Of a stretch of DNA of 49,055 bases, positions 24,769 through 37,051 are shown in pieces; within the stretch, counting starts at the first letter, position 1; each line of letters starts with the position of its first letter. A model generated the notes under the pieces. It did not search any database, was not told the origin of the DNA, and saw only the letters and a program-made list of their open reading frames with translations. The translations under genes and the position numbers were made by a program. The stretch is from assembly GCA_001642005.1 (NCBI GenBank), contig LWCA01000131.1, positions 1-49,055 on the forward strand. Direction: 5' to 3'. The stretch comes from Intoshia linei (lineage: Eukaryota; Orthonectida; Rhopaluridae).

Positions 24769-26195
24769 TTATAAACAAAGTTTCGACAAAAGGTTTAAAA
24801 AATTGGAAATTACCCCCTGAAAAAAGACGTATGATATTTATTGAAATATTTCATTTACTCTTTTTAGCAATCGTTTACCCACCTTTTTCTTCAAGATTTT
24901 TACCAGTTGTACCTAAAACACCTCCACTTCATGGATCTTCAAAAATGTTAAAAATGACGAAACGATTAGATTTAATTAGAGGACCAGAAACAGTACACAC
25001 TGAACTTTTACATCGACAGTTTGGTGTTCGGGTATATTTTATTCAATTTTATATCTCGTTTCAAACTTTGATTCATAATGTAATACAAATTATTCAAATT
25101 ACAATTGTAATTGTTTTCTTTATAACTTTCTGACTAGTAAATTTCAACCAATCATTTTTTTCATAGTTTGAAATGATCTTTTTTTCATTTAAATTTACAT
25201 GTTAATAATGTTGTTTCATTAATTAATTACTTTACAGGCTGTTACTGGAGGCCAATTACGACAATACCATTTCCGTATATTTATAAAATATTAAATAGAT
25301 TCCCAGAGCTGAACGTATAATACTGGAATCCCGAAAATTAAAAATAGACCTACAGGAGAAATTAGCAAATTATGACCCTATCCACCACAAATTTTTACGC
25401 TTTTTTATCGTTCATTATATAATGTAAAAATAAAGACCAAATCATATTAATTGATTCAAATTACCATGAGATTATACAAAAATAGAATATTATGTTCATT
25501 TTGAAAGGTATTCACTGTTCATTACGGTATTGTTCACTATAATTCCATATAAAGTGGATTTTTTGTTAACAAAATAATTTTTAATGTTCACTCTGCAAAA
25601 TGTTCAATATATACAGGTCTGACTATATAATACTCAAAAAAAGAATACTCTGTCGCAGCTCATTCCACTTGATATAAATATAAAATTTTAACCTCAGAAA
25701 TCTACGCATTCACGGTGGAAAATAATTTTTAATATTTATTCTATATTATGTTGATTTAAATTTTTCGTAGGTATGATGAAAAGAGTTTTGGATTTTGTAT
25801 TGAAACAAACCAAAGATTCATTTGCTATATTTCGAATGGACCCTCCTTGGAAACCATGTACACAAAGAAAACCTGGAACAACATTAGGTGGTGGAAGGGG
25901 GAGTATAAAATTTTATGTGACACCGGTAAAATCTGGTCGAATTTTACTTGAAGTTGGTGGTTCGATTGAATGGAATCATATTCAAAAATATTTGAAAACA
26001 ATTGCAAACACTTTACCATTTGAAGCTGAAGCTGTCTCATATGAATCAATGTTGATACAAAAAGAAAACGATGAAAAAATTGAACGGGAAAATATAAACA
26101 AGTTTAGTTTCAAATATGCACTTGAAAATAATATGATGGGCTGTCACAGTTGGGCTAGTCCTTATGATTTTAAATGGTTTGGAAAATATAGATAA
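24769..26195 (+). CDS. MRPL16: Mitochondrial large-subunit ribosomal protein uL16m, start missing
   Basis: Exons 24769-24828, 24868-25031, 25238-25274 and 25771-26195 join in phase to about 228 residues. uL16m sits at the A-site and central protuberance of the mitoribosome large subunit. Family marks: LDLIRGPETVHTELLHRQFG, AVTGGQLRQYHFR, FAIFRMDPPWKP, GGGRGSIKFYVTPVKSGRIL and the C-terminal ASPYDFKWFGKY. The 39-nt segment 24829-24867 (GTATGA..TTTTTAG) is taken as an intron because it would otherwise add a hydrophobic MIFIEIFHLLFLA insertion to a basic protein; being a multiple of three it does not change the frame, so this is an inference. The first exon with start codon was not found in the 600 bp upstream. 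The gene ends 45 bp from the convergent RCCD1. Confidence 0.92.
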
Positions 26196-26240
26196 TGGTC
26201 AGATTTATTAAACCTTTATTTTGTATTTACAATTGTATAT

Positions 26241-29200
26241 TTAATCTGTACAATTCACGCATACGTCTTGAATCAATAAACAAGAAATCCAACAATTTGA
26301 GGTGTAGTTTAATATTCTGGTTTCTACTGAAGATTTCAAAATTTTTGGTTCATTTTTGGAATCCATTTTTTTTGGATTTGATATAGTTAATTCAGTTGGA
26401 ATGTAACTGAAAAGGTCTAGATTTGTTTGACGAAGGAGTTGTAGATATTTGTTGAAACCCCAACTGTATATTTTACCATTTTCTAAATTTAAAAGAATCA
26501 ATGTTTTTAGTATTTTTAGATTCGTGTATCGATATTATTAGAAAAATAAAATTTCCCTTTCAATATTAGGATATTTAAAAACATTATATTTTTTTTATAA
26601 ACCCAATTATTAGTTTCTTTTATCATAATTCCCACAATATCAAAAGTAAAGATTAGTATTTAACAAAAATAATGATGTAAAACGTTTCCCTATACTACTG
26701 TTGGAGAATCTTTTTATGCAGTGGTTATTTTTAGTGCTACCCAAAAGTTAAAAATGGATACAGGAACAAGTTTTTTTTTAATATTGTATATAGGAGTCTA
26801 GGCTAATTCATCTGACCCGGACCCACTGTTGGCATTCCTCCATAGTCAATAATATAAATTGATTATCTCGCATGTCACTGATCTAAACACTCATGAAATG
26901 TAACAAGTTTTATGACATTTAGGACAGCTTTTCCAACTATCGTCACATTATTTATCAAAATCATTTTATATCGTTACCATTTAATGCAAAAGTACAACTG
27001 GATCCACATTTTACACTGATCCAATCTGTGTCATTCGTTTCAACAGCTTCAGGAAAATTTGATATAGAGACATGATTATTTCCAAGTGATTTATTTTCCA
27101 ATGCCAGTTGTCCAAAATTGTTCCATCCCCACAAATATAACACTCCAGCGCCTAAATACTATATTTTAGTAGTTCTTAACTGGGGTCCGCAATATATTTT
27201 ATAAAAAATATGATAATTTTTTTTTGAAATAAAATTTGAATGCAGAAATACGCATATTTAAAAAGCACACTAAAAGAAGTAGTAAGCATTGTAAATTTGA
27301 TTACATTTCGTTCATTAAATTCCCGTATTTTTCATGTTATGCGAAGAAATAGAAATTCTTATAATCAACTGCTACTATATTATAATATACGTTGGTTGTC
27401 ATTTGGTAAAGTACTTGGAGTTTTTTTGAATTGATCTATCAAATTAAAAAATTTTTATTAATTCATCAAAAAATCCAATTAGAAATTTTACCTTATCGAA
27501 TTTTTTAATGATTATACAATAGGTCTATTCCAATTTGGACTTTTTCTTCAAATTTCAAAAAAACAAATATAGATAATAATCTCCATTAAATTTGCTGCAG
27601 AATAGTATAAAAAATTTTTATTTTCGTCACAAAACACCCCCTCGTCTTTACTTTTTTCTGTTTTCCTAACATTTTTTCCCCGTAGTTGCCATGCATTTGT
27701 TATAATTTTAAGATATAATATAGATCATGTGACACTAATCATATTAATTAAAAAAAATCAATAAAAAATCGTTTCTTTTAAACACAGTTCACGAACAAAC
27801 TTTTCGTCATATTTACAAAAATTATATAATTTCAAAAAAAGACATGAATTTATATGAACTGGGTCAAAATATTTTAAATGCTTTTACTCAAATATTTTTT
27901 AAGCACTATTGTAAAATCATTTTTTTGTTAAACTTATAATATTAAGAGTAAAACGAATTTATAAATGATAAAATTTAATTCATTACCTTTGTGAATATTT
28001 TATTACCGTAGATACTATTTATATTTCTTAACTATTTTTTTACATAGAAAATTAGTACGAATTTAAATTAAATTTAACAAAAAAATATGAATTAAATTTG
28101 TTTATAGTTTTTGAACATATATTTTCAACTTTAATAGTTAATTTACTAATATTAATTAATGTCGAAAAAGATCTTTCACAAGGTTCAATGGTTATCATTA
28201 TATCGTTTAATTTAACAAAATATGAAAATATTTCAAAAATTTCTTGTAAACTTTGAAATCATTTTAATATTCGACATTTTTAAAAGTTTTATAAATTCAG
28301 ATAAATTTGTGACCAGAAAAAATACGTACTATAAATTTTAGTTTATTTGGTGATAAATGTAAAGCCAAAACGATGACGAATAAAAATTTTCGACTTAAAA
28401 TTTAAAACTTCAAGACGCGGGGATTTTTTTGGATAAAAATTAAAAATATTAATATCATTCTGCAGCAAATTAAGCGGTGCTCATTTTCTATATATATCAT
28501 TTTTATATTAGAAAAATGGAATAGCCCTAATGTACAATGTACATTTATAATATTAAATTGCATATTTATCGGACTTATTCAATTATTTTAAAATTAAGTT
28601 TACATGGAAGAAACGTAAAGAAATTTAAGGTTGAAGCTATAATTAAAAAAATAGTTTTATGGTTACTAGTGATCCGACGATTCCAAGCAATCGGAATCAG
28701 GAATTGTTCTTTTTTTAAAAGATGAAAATTTTACTATTTTTACGATTTCGATTCTTTACGACTTTTTTTTAAAAAATATAAAAATTAATTGCAAAAAATA
28801 GCAATTTTTTTAAATTAAATTTAATTAAATATGGATTATCGCTCAATACAATAAAATAATTAAATTTTCCGAATATTGGTTTACTTGTAAAACAATATTT
28901 ATCTTCGCCTCCTTCTGCAATTGAAGATTTCATAATTTTCAGGGTTGAAGGTTCTATCTGTTCTCCAAAACGAAATAGAAATGTTTGGTACAACTGGTGA
29001 AAAGCTAATGTTTTAACATTATAATTTAAAATTATTTGGTTCTGATATTAATTAATTTTAAGCAGATTTACTATGTTTTTAGTCGTTTATTTCGTATTTC
29101 TATAAATTCATTTATTCTTAGTTATTTTTCTAATTAAAACAAATAAAACTCTCAAAAATAGTATGATTCAAAAGTATTTGGAATCGCATCGGAATAGTTT

Positions 29201-30886
29201 TTTTAAGAATAGAATCGGAATCGGCATTGTTGAAAATTTAGGAATCGTCGCATCACTAGTTACCACGAATTAAAAACTAAATTTATGAATCGTTTCCAAC
29301 ACTTTATAATTTTTTTAAATATTTTCTAAAAATTATATTTTTAGTTTAATATAATGAGTTTACTAAATAGTAAATCAATAAATGTAATATAAAGACAATT
29401 TTTTATAAGCCTAATATACAGATTTCCCTTTTTAAAATAAATTTAATAATAAAAACTTATTGCTGCTGAATGCCAACCTCCGGCAGAAAAAGAAGTGATA
29501 TTTAATCCTCCAAAAAAATCGATGAATTTAGGCTTAGTGCAATTTTCGTTATTTCCATGTCCAAGTTGACCACGTCTATAAAAAAATAATGAATATTGAT
29601 AATTATAATTAAACTTTCAAAGTTAAACGGCATTTCATAAAAAAATACCAAGCATTTAACAAATAAAGGAGTCGTAATGAAAATGATTATATTTTTCGTA
29701 ATTTTACGATTTAAAAATTAAAAATTACGATCCAGATCCACATGACATTATACCATGATTTATGAGCACCAAAAAGTGTTCATGCCCAAATGACATGGAA
29801 AACACTTTAACTTTTTTGACGAATGTAGTCATTGTCAAAGTATTGCCCTGATGAGTATACATTAATCCTTCTAAATAAAATCACAATGCAAATATTCAAA
29901 TTAATATATAATTACATACGTACTTTTCATGTTGAAGCCAACAAAATTGTTTTTCCAAAATTTTAGATAATCGTAAATCAATTCTACATGATAACGATTA
30001 AAATTAATTCCTATATGAATCTATTTATTAAAAATAATTAGTAAATTAAACAGGACGCATTTACATTATACCTTTTATAACATTAAAAGAATGTCAAATG
30101 GGACAGACCTAATGTACAATGTACATTAGCTACATTTTTGTAACATTTGTAATATCTTAACGTTTTTTCTAAAATTAGAATAAAATTTTTGAAATGTTTG
30201 AATAAGTTTCTACGTTTATTTATCCCACAAATCCACCAAAACAATGATAAATACACAGTTGTATAACTATAATTTAAATAAAAAATTTTAAACTTTCTCC
30301 ACAAACGAAGCAGGAATTTAAATTTTTGTAAAAAAATTGCAAGGTTATTACAATTCTAATATTTAATTGCATATTATTTCTTACTGTGATTCACTATTTA
30401 GAATTTTTTTAGTGTGATTCACTGAAATTCATAATTTGTAGTGTAAATTACTGTGATTCACTGTTTAGTGTGACCGCATACTGTAGACATAAATTTACCT
30501 TTATTTATACAATTTTTTTTGTCGCGCTGTATTTTAACAAATTCAGAATAGGTTGAATCCATATTATAAACATCTTGAATAAATGATTTTCCATTTTTAT
30601 AAAAGAAAATTTCATTCCAACTAAAAGCAACTTGATCCAAATATACACTGACAATATTTTCACTGTTTAGATTCACAATAAAATATTTTTTACACTTGAT
30701 ACATTCACAGTCTGATGTCTCATAAAATTCTATACACATTACAAAATATAGACTAAGCATTGTTGTTTCGAGTCTAATTTCAACTTTTCCGTCTTTTGCC
30801 ATATTTTGAATAACATTATCCATGTTTGGTAAATGCAATGTTGTTGTTTCATTTTTTATTTTGTTGTTAAATAAAATTTTCAACAT
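26241..30886 (-). CDS. RCCD1: RCC1 domain-containing protein 1, 5 exons
   Basis: Exons (minus strand) 30886-30499, 29870-29729, 29575-29457, 27151-26978 and 26482-26241 join in phase to 354 residues (human RCCD1 376). In vertebrates RCCD1 partners the histone demethylase KDM8 in chromosome stability. RCC1-type blades are clear in the C-terminal two-thirds: FGHEHFLVLINHGIM, RGQLGHGNNENCTKPKF, SAGGWHSAAIS, LYLWGWNNFGQLALE, VKCGSSCTFALN, KIYSWGFNKYLQL. The GWHS-then-WGWNxxGQLAL order is specific to RCCD1 rather than RCC1 itself. The N-terminal exon (129 residues, cysteine-rich CECIKCKKYF) is diverged, and its ATG at 30886 is the first in frame; an upstream exon cannot be excluded. The 2305-nt third intron is packed with MITEs. 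Convergent with MRPL16, divergent from ATF6. Confidence 0.9.
27522..28527 (+). mobile_element. ~1-kb MITE with long terminal inverted repeats in RCCD1 intron 3
   Basis: Left end GGTCTATTCCAATTTGGAC and right end (reversed) GGGCTATTCCATTTTTCTA. Further in, both arms carry AATTTGCTGCAGAAT and a CCCC..CGTCTT block. The right flank is TAATGTACAATGTACATT. Its 5' half recurs at 3952-4345 and a 3' end-like piece at about 30093-30123. Confidence 0.8.
28667..29258. mobile_element. hAT-like MITE in RCCD1 intron 3
   Basis: Left end TAGTGATCCGACGATTCC and right end (reversed) TAGTGATGCGACGATTCC. GTTAC flanks both sides (28662-28666, 29259-29263). 592 bp; an antisense open frame inside (28769-28993) has no recognisable domain. 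Confidence 0.8.
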
Positions 30887-31744
30887 AAAGATTGTTTTTA
30901 TTTTGTTTTTGTAAAATTTATCCAAAATTATAAAGTAATTTATTTATTCATTTTGTCCACCCCAAACACAAATTTTAGTTACATAGCATCAAGTATCAAT
31001 GAAGTATATTTATTATCTTGGTTTTAAATTTATATCCTATATTTTTAATTTTTATTTTTATGTTGATGAATGAAATTCACCGGACGAATCACTACACCAC
31101 GTGAATTTTATTTTTAAATTTTTGTATGTATATTGCTTAATTAAACCGGTAATTATAAATTTTATTTAGGATGAAGAATAAGTACTTACAGAGTAAATTA
31201 TTCTTTTTAATAATCAGTAGTTAAGTTACTTTTCAATTAATATTTTTCAATATTGAGGTAATGACAAATACCTAAAATTGAAATAAAAATAAATAATATT
31301 GATATTATGAATATATTATTATTATATATTTATTTCTTACATGTTATATTATTTATACATTTATAGCTAAAACTCATCTACGCATATATTGAATTTCAAT
31401 ATATCAACAAAATATGCAAAGCTGAAAACAGTTTCCAAACAATTTATAAATATCTGATTCCCTAGCCTTTATAGCTTCTTTCTCAGATCAAAATAATAAC
31501 GTATTGTTTTCTTAACAAAAAAATCTGAATTCCAAGGTAATTTAAAGTCGTAGTAACAATATATTAATTCAAACTAAATATACACACGCAATTTTATTAA
31601 TTCTTATAGAATTAAACAACATTATACAAGACGTAAATACATAATTTTTTGTTTATACCAATTATGTACAAAATATATAATTTATTTTTTATTAATTTTG
31701 AATAAATAGCTTCATTTAGATTTGAATATATTTTAATTTTAATC
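30887..31744. other. RCCD1-ATF6 divergent intergenic region
   Basis: 858 bp between the two start codons. AT-rich; no repeat or further exon identified. Confidence 0.45.
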
Positions 31745-34700
31745 ATGAACCAGGAAGAAAAATTTGAAAATGAAGTGGATGTTTTGAATTCATATGATAT
31801 CAATACATTCATGTATGATGAATGTCAGTCAAATTTACAAAATTTGGACAGAAGCAGTGATTCTGGTTTGGCAGATTCGCCAAATTCAGATTTTCATGAA
31901 TATTTTAATTATCAAAATATTAATTTACCCTGTCAAAATCAGGTTTTTTATTTTATATTTGTAGATTAAAATTATATGTGTAACTGAAACTTAACATTTA
32001 GAAAATTTCAGAAAATGTACTAGACGAATGTAAAATTTTTCCGCAAGTTGATGGTGATTTGATTTTCGTAGATCACGTTGATGTAATTTTATACAAGGAT
32101 TTATGTTTAGGTTATGACATTTTAAACTTTTTTTGAAATTAATAATGGTATACATAAAATAATACCAGTTTCATTTTGTTTCTAAACCCAGTTTGTAAGT
32201 TGATTATATGTTATAAAATCATTTCAGCTAAAAATAAATTATAACTTTCTAAATTAGTGGTTACCGATTGTGCCTTGAGATTCAAATAAAATATCAAAAA
32301 AAATTTATTTGAAATAGAGTTCTGAAACACGATCAGAACACGAGTTTCGGATCGTGTTTAGAAAATTTTTATATTACGTGTTTTGAGTCGTGTTCAGATC
32401 ATGTTTAAAAAATTTAAATATTTCGTGTTTTAAGTTTTTAACTAATCTTTAACTTTAATTTTTAATATATTTAATTTTTGCTGAATTAAAATTTTGATCG
32501 TGTTTCGGACAAAAATTTTTCGTTTCGTTCGTACATATCAACTCAACACGATCCGATGCAGAACTCTAATTTGAACTGTTGAGTCATTTATCAATTTTTG
32601 ATTAATTAACCTTAATTTAAATGTACAAAATTAAAAAAATGTACTCAATATTCTCTTATTTGTTTTTTAGTCTATATTATAAATATAATTAAAAATAATT
32701 ACCAATTTTCGAGATTTATACTGCGTGTTTATGTTTTAAAAGTGTGTATAAATAATTTAATAAAATAATTAGATTGCTAAATTTAAAGTGAATAATTAAT
32801 GTATCAACCCTTAGGGCTTAAACAAAAGTTATTTTAACCAAATGTTAATGAAATATCTATTTTACAAGAAACTTTTAAGCAGAGTTTTCGTTATTTTGAT
32901 TTAATCGGTTAGTGTAAACCAGACATGGGGAAAGTGCGGTCTTATTGGAGATTTGGTCTGGCATTCTGAACAATTTGAATTATCATTCATTTAAAATTAT
33001 TTTATTTATTATATTATTTTTCAGAAAAATATTGGTAAAAGCAGTTTTTTCCAAATAAAATAAAATTTATTTAGGGGTTTAAAATGATATTTTTTATTTT
33101 GGGATCAGATAAAGGGATTTTTGATTTAAAAGTTTGGTAAAATGGTATTTTTCTAAAAAAATATTGGTAAAAGGAGATTTTTTTATGGGTGGTAAAATTT
33201 TGGTCATTTTTCATAAAATTTTACTAAATTGAATAAAATATCCTAAAAATTTATCATTCATCCCCAATCATTTAAAATTTTCGTATTCAAATTGAAAATT
33301 AATTAAATTAATTATTAACCACTGATGTATTTGATTAAATATTATATTAAATTTAATAAGAAAGGTGCGGCCTTCGAATAGTAAATGCTTCCCCACCTCT
33401 GGTGTAAACTATTATATAAAATTTAAATTATGAAAGGAATAATGCCGTTTATCTAATCTTATTAATCTAGAAATCTCCTCTTGATGTACTTGATGAATTT
33501 ACTTTGAAACCTTTAAATTATTCAAGTATTACATTGGATGAAACAGATTCAATCAATGTACCTCCAATTCAACCTAATCAATTAATGTGTAAACCGCAAA
33601 AGAAAATTACCAATAAATTTATATTACCGAAAACATTTATACCTTCCTCAAATTGTAATCAAATTACTTTAATTAATTCAAATGGCACACATCAGCAATC
33701 TAATGAAAAAATAAATAGTGTATAAATTTATTAATATTAATTTGTAATTTATTTTCATTTCTTTATAGAGTGGAGACGTTGAAAAAGTTAAAAAGGCTAA
33801 GAAAATGATGCGTAATCGCATTGCTGCCGCCAAGTCGAGAGAAAATAAGAAAAAAGTAAAATTTATAGAATTTCCTAAAAACCCCCCTTAAAATTTGGTT
33901 TACAAAAATTTCTAAAAAACCCTAGATGCTAAAGCTGATGTTGCATATGACGTTCCAAGTATCCAACTAACAAATTCCAAAAAATTTATTAAGAGTATTG
34001 GTATTCACAATACTTTTTTGGTATTGGTATAGAATATTTTTGGTGTTGAGAGTCAATACCAAGAAGTACTAGTATTGTGCACATGCCTACAGTGCATTTC
34101 AACAATATAATTACAAAATTGTTGGAAGCACAGTAAGTTGCTTTAAAACCTAAAATTTGCATCATGTGCAATATAATGGCCCTAAAGCCTAGGGTTCATG
34201 GAAAATAAGTATACCGTCAGTAGGAATTAACTCAAAAAGTTGAACCAACTATTTTTTCAGCATTTTCTTTATAATTGTTTTATATACATGTATTTATTCT
34301 ACTTGTAGTATTTAAACTTACTGGAATCAAAATTGACTCTGTTACAAGAATCTAATTCTGCATTAAAGGAAAGAAACTCTTTACTTGTAAATGAAGTTAA
34401 TCAGTTGAAAAAGGAGGTATATTTTTTTAAACTTTAATATGTAAATCAGTATTCTTTTTATAGTTTTAACCCATTACAATTTTTTAGAGCATGTCAAATA
34501 AAAAATAGCCTCATTGGTTTAAAATATTATATTTAGAATGAAAATCTCAAATTGTCCATAAATCAAGAAAGTTACGGCGTTTCTTCAAAAAGAATTAAAA
34601 TTGCTAAAGTGTTTATTTTTATTTGCTTTATTGGCATAAATTTTCAGTAATTTATTTTTATTTTCGATTAATATATCTAGTGTCTAACGAACCGTATCCA

Positions 34701-36840
34701 AAAATGTCAACGAAATTTTGCAAAATTGAGTATTAAAAAAATATATTATTTAATATCATAACTATTCTGTGTATAATTATAACCCTAAAATTTTATTGGT
34801 ACTTTTTTATTGTCTTTTATAATAATTTCTGATTTTGATTGGGTCGTTTCAGACCAAAACCATAACTGTGTGCATATGCTGGTTGTGGTGTTGTTATAAC
34901 CGGATATGTGTTTATTTAGCGTCATAGTGATTCCCTTCTAATCCATTAATTAACCATATTTTATTAATTCATTTATTTTAGATTTCTCAATGTTAATTTG
35001 TTTATTTATCCATTTTCTACACTTTTACCAATTCATAAAGATTTGGTTGTGCATACTAGAACATTATTTTCGGCAAAACAAGTTTCACAGACTTCATTAC
35101 CTTCAAAACTGAATACGTTAAATTATCCTAAAAATGAGATGAATATAACAAATTTTGAAATGTAAGATAAATTTCGTTTCTCATTTTATTTGATTTTAGT
35201 CTAGCTAAAAATTTATACAAATTGGAAAAGGAAAACCCTAAAAAATCTTCAATGGTTATTTGGAAGTTTGTTTGATTTAATTTTTATTTGATTCATTTTT
35301 AGACAACCAAAACAAAAACATTTGAAATCTCCAAATATTTTTGATTGGTTTAATCAATATTATAGAGATGATAATACTGCTTACATTTTTAGTAAAGATA
35401 GAGTAATATTCGTAATGTTTATATTTATAAAATTTTTATAGAATTATGCCGTTTATGCTCCTAAAAATGTTAGCCTCAGTAAAGGAATTGAAATGAGCAT
35501 ACTTCTTCCATATACTAGATATCTTACACTTGGATTATTCACAGGTTACTTATTAATTTCAATAGTTTCAAAGTTAGCCGATTACTAAAAATAGAATTTT
35601 GGTTAAAAATTTTATTTATAAAATTCAAATTTTTCATAAATTAAAGACAACTAAAAATATACATACATGTATGATTAAGTATGAAATGGTTAACTAACTG
35701 AAAAATTTAAATCAGTGTATTCTGACGAACATTCATTTTAGCGACATACGTTTGAGCGATACATCTTAGAGTGACATAATCATCGATTTGGTTAATTAAT
35801 CATAATATTTATTTTTTGACAATATTTTTGTGGTTTCTTCAGGGTTTCTCTAATGACAATTTTGTAGGGTTTTGGCATTTTTTTTCTACGATTTTTTAAT
35901 AATTTTGGTAACAAACATTTGGGGGGTTTTTAAGGGAAGTTTTTTTTTACTCAAGTTTTAAAGATTTTGAAGATAATTTTTGTCCCAAAATTGTGTAGGG
36001 TTTTGAAGGGTAATATTATTTTTTTATCATTTTTAAGATTTTGAAGACAATTTGAGACCAACATTTTTAACATTTTATGGGATCTTTAAAAATTAGGTTA
36101 AAAAATGTTGTATTCAAAACCCTACAATATTTTGGTCCCAAAATTATAAATATAAGTTAATAAAATATGAATAAAGAATCCCACAAAATTTTGTGAAAAA
36201 ATCAATGTTATGATAAATTAATAAAATCGATGATTATGTCTCTAAGACAGTAGTTCCCAAACTTGTTCCACCATGGACCACTTGTCACAAAAAAAAATGT
36301 GTGGGGATCACATAATTTTGAAAAAAATCCCTTAATCCTGAACACGTCACTAACTGTAACGCACGTGAAAATTATTCACGTTATTCAGTAAATTTTCGCT
36401 TCATTTCTTGATTAAATGAGGTTTACGATCACTTATAATAATAATAAATGATCGATAATTAATAATATTCTAATTTAATATTATTGTTTAAAAAGTTATC
36501 TTCATTTTATTTAAAATTTTTCTTGTGGACCACTTTGGGAACCACTGCTCTAAGATTTATCGCTCCAACAATACATCGCTCAAATATATGTCGCTCCAGA
36601 GAATGGACGTTGTGTATTTTTAGAGTGGTCATTGGCTACGAGTCGTAACACAACCCAATGACTGTAAATTTGAAAATTGATAAAAATATCAATTGTGATA
36701 CCCTTTTAATTTTTTATTCATTTTATTTTATGCTATTAAATTTCCTTTTAGAATACAACAAATTTTTTGATGGAAAAATGTTAAAGTTTCAATGCAGTCT
36801 AAGTTCCATGGACAAGATGAAACTAAATATGAAATACTAA
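31745..36840 (+). CDS. ATF6: ATF6-like membrane-tethered bZIP transcription factor, 11 exons
   Basis: Exons 31745-31942, 32002-32082, 33471-33719, 33769-33855, 34309-34416, 34537-34646, 34982-35161, 35200-35265, 35303-35402, 35442-35544 and 36752-36840 join in phase to 456 residues (human ATF6 670). Such factors sit in the ER membrane until unfolded protein frees them for Golgi cleavage; the bZIP part then enters the nucleus. Order seen: acidic N-terminus with SSDSGLADSP, basic region MMRNRIAAAKSRENKKK (about 189-205), zipper with leucines 210, 217, 224, 231, 238 and 245, SSKRIKIAK, then a hydrophobic segment (about 266-290), then a lumenal region with EMSILLP, close to the ATF6 MSIVLP motif. 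HTRTLF (302-307) could be a site-1 protease site. ATF6 versus CREB3/OASIS rests mainly on the lumenal motif; the last exon is assigned by phase and a DG..C pattern and is less sure. Confidence 0.8.
32315..32568. mobile_element. hAT-like MITE in ATF6 intron 2
   Basis: Ends TAGAGTTCTG and CAGAACTCTA, flanked by ATTTGAAA (left) and ATTTGAAC (right), an 8-bp target duplication with one change. Rich in CGTGTT words on both strands. 254 bp. Confidence 0.8.
32920..33401. mobile_element. hAT-like MITE carrying the minisatellite, in ATF6 intron 2
   Basis: Left end CAGACATGGGGAAAGTGCGG, right end (reversed) CAGAGGTGGGGAAGC, flanked by a perfect 8-bp target duplication GTGTAAAC (32912-32919 and 33402-33409). 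482 bp. The interior (about 33020-33240) consists of the same ~30-bp minisatellite unit seen in RPP30 and CDC73 introns. Confidence 0.88.
35723..36611. mobile_element. TIR element with GCGACATA..GAGCGAT arms in ATF6 intron 10
   Basis: Left arm ACGAACATTC..GCGACATACGTTTGAGCGAT to about 35800; right arm is its reverse complement at about 36215-36247 plus 36548-36611, split by a second element. The arms meet again at CATAATCATCGATTT. About 590 bp without the insertion. No open frame. Confidence 0.75.
36248..36547. mobile_element. hAT MITE nested in the previous element
   Basis: Left CAGTAGTTCCCAAACTTG and right (reversed) CAGTGGTTCCCAAAGTGG, with a perfect 8-bp target duplication CTCTAAGA (36240-36247 and 36548-36555) made from the host element's own arm. 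300 bp. Younger than the element it sits in. Confidence 0.9.
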
Positions 36841-37051
36841 TTTTAATCACAGTTACAGATAGTTTCAGCACTTTTTCAATTTTAATTAAATGTTTTGTTT
36901 GTTTATATTCCAAGTTTAAAAATTTAAATTTTTTGTTTGACAATTTTCGCAATGCGTATCATTCGTATAAGCCTTATTTCGTGGAATTTATTTGATATTG
37001 TTGAGTGGAGACGTAAATAATCAATATTTTACTAAAGTTATTGATTCGGTG

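Noticed and set aside
24829-24867. Coding hydrophobic insert in MRPL16
   Set aside because: Has GT..AG borders and the typical size of introns here; uL16m has no such membrane-like segment. Since it is a multiple of three, RNA evidence would settle it.
35545-35588. Read-through end of ATF6 in a hydrophobic tail
   Set aside because: Possible, but the in-phase splice to 36752 resembles the ATF6 lumenal end better; kept as a stated alternative.
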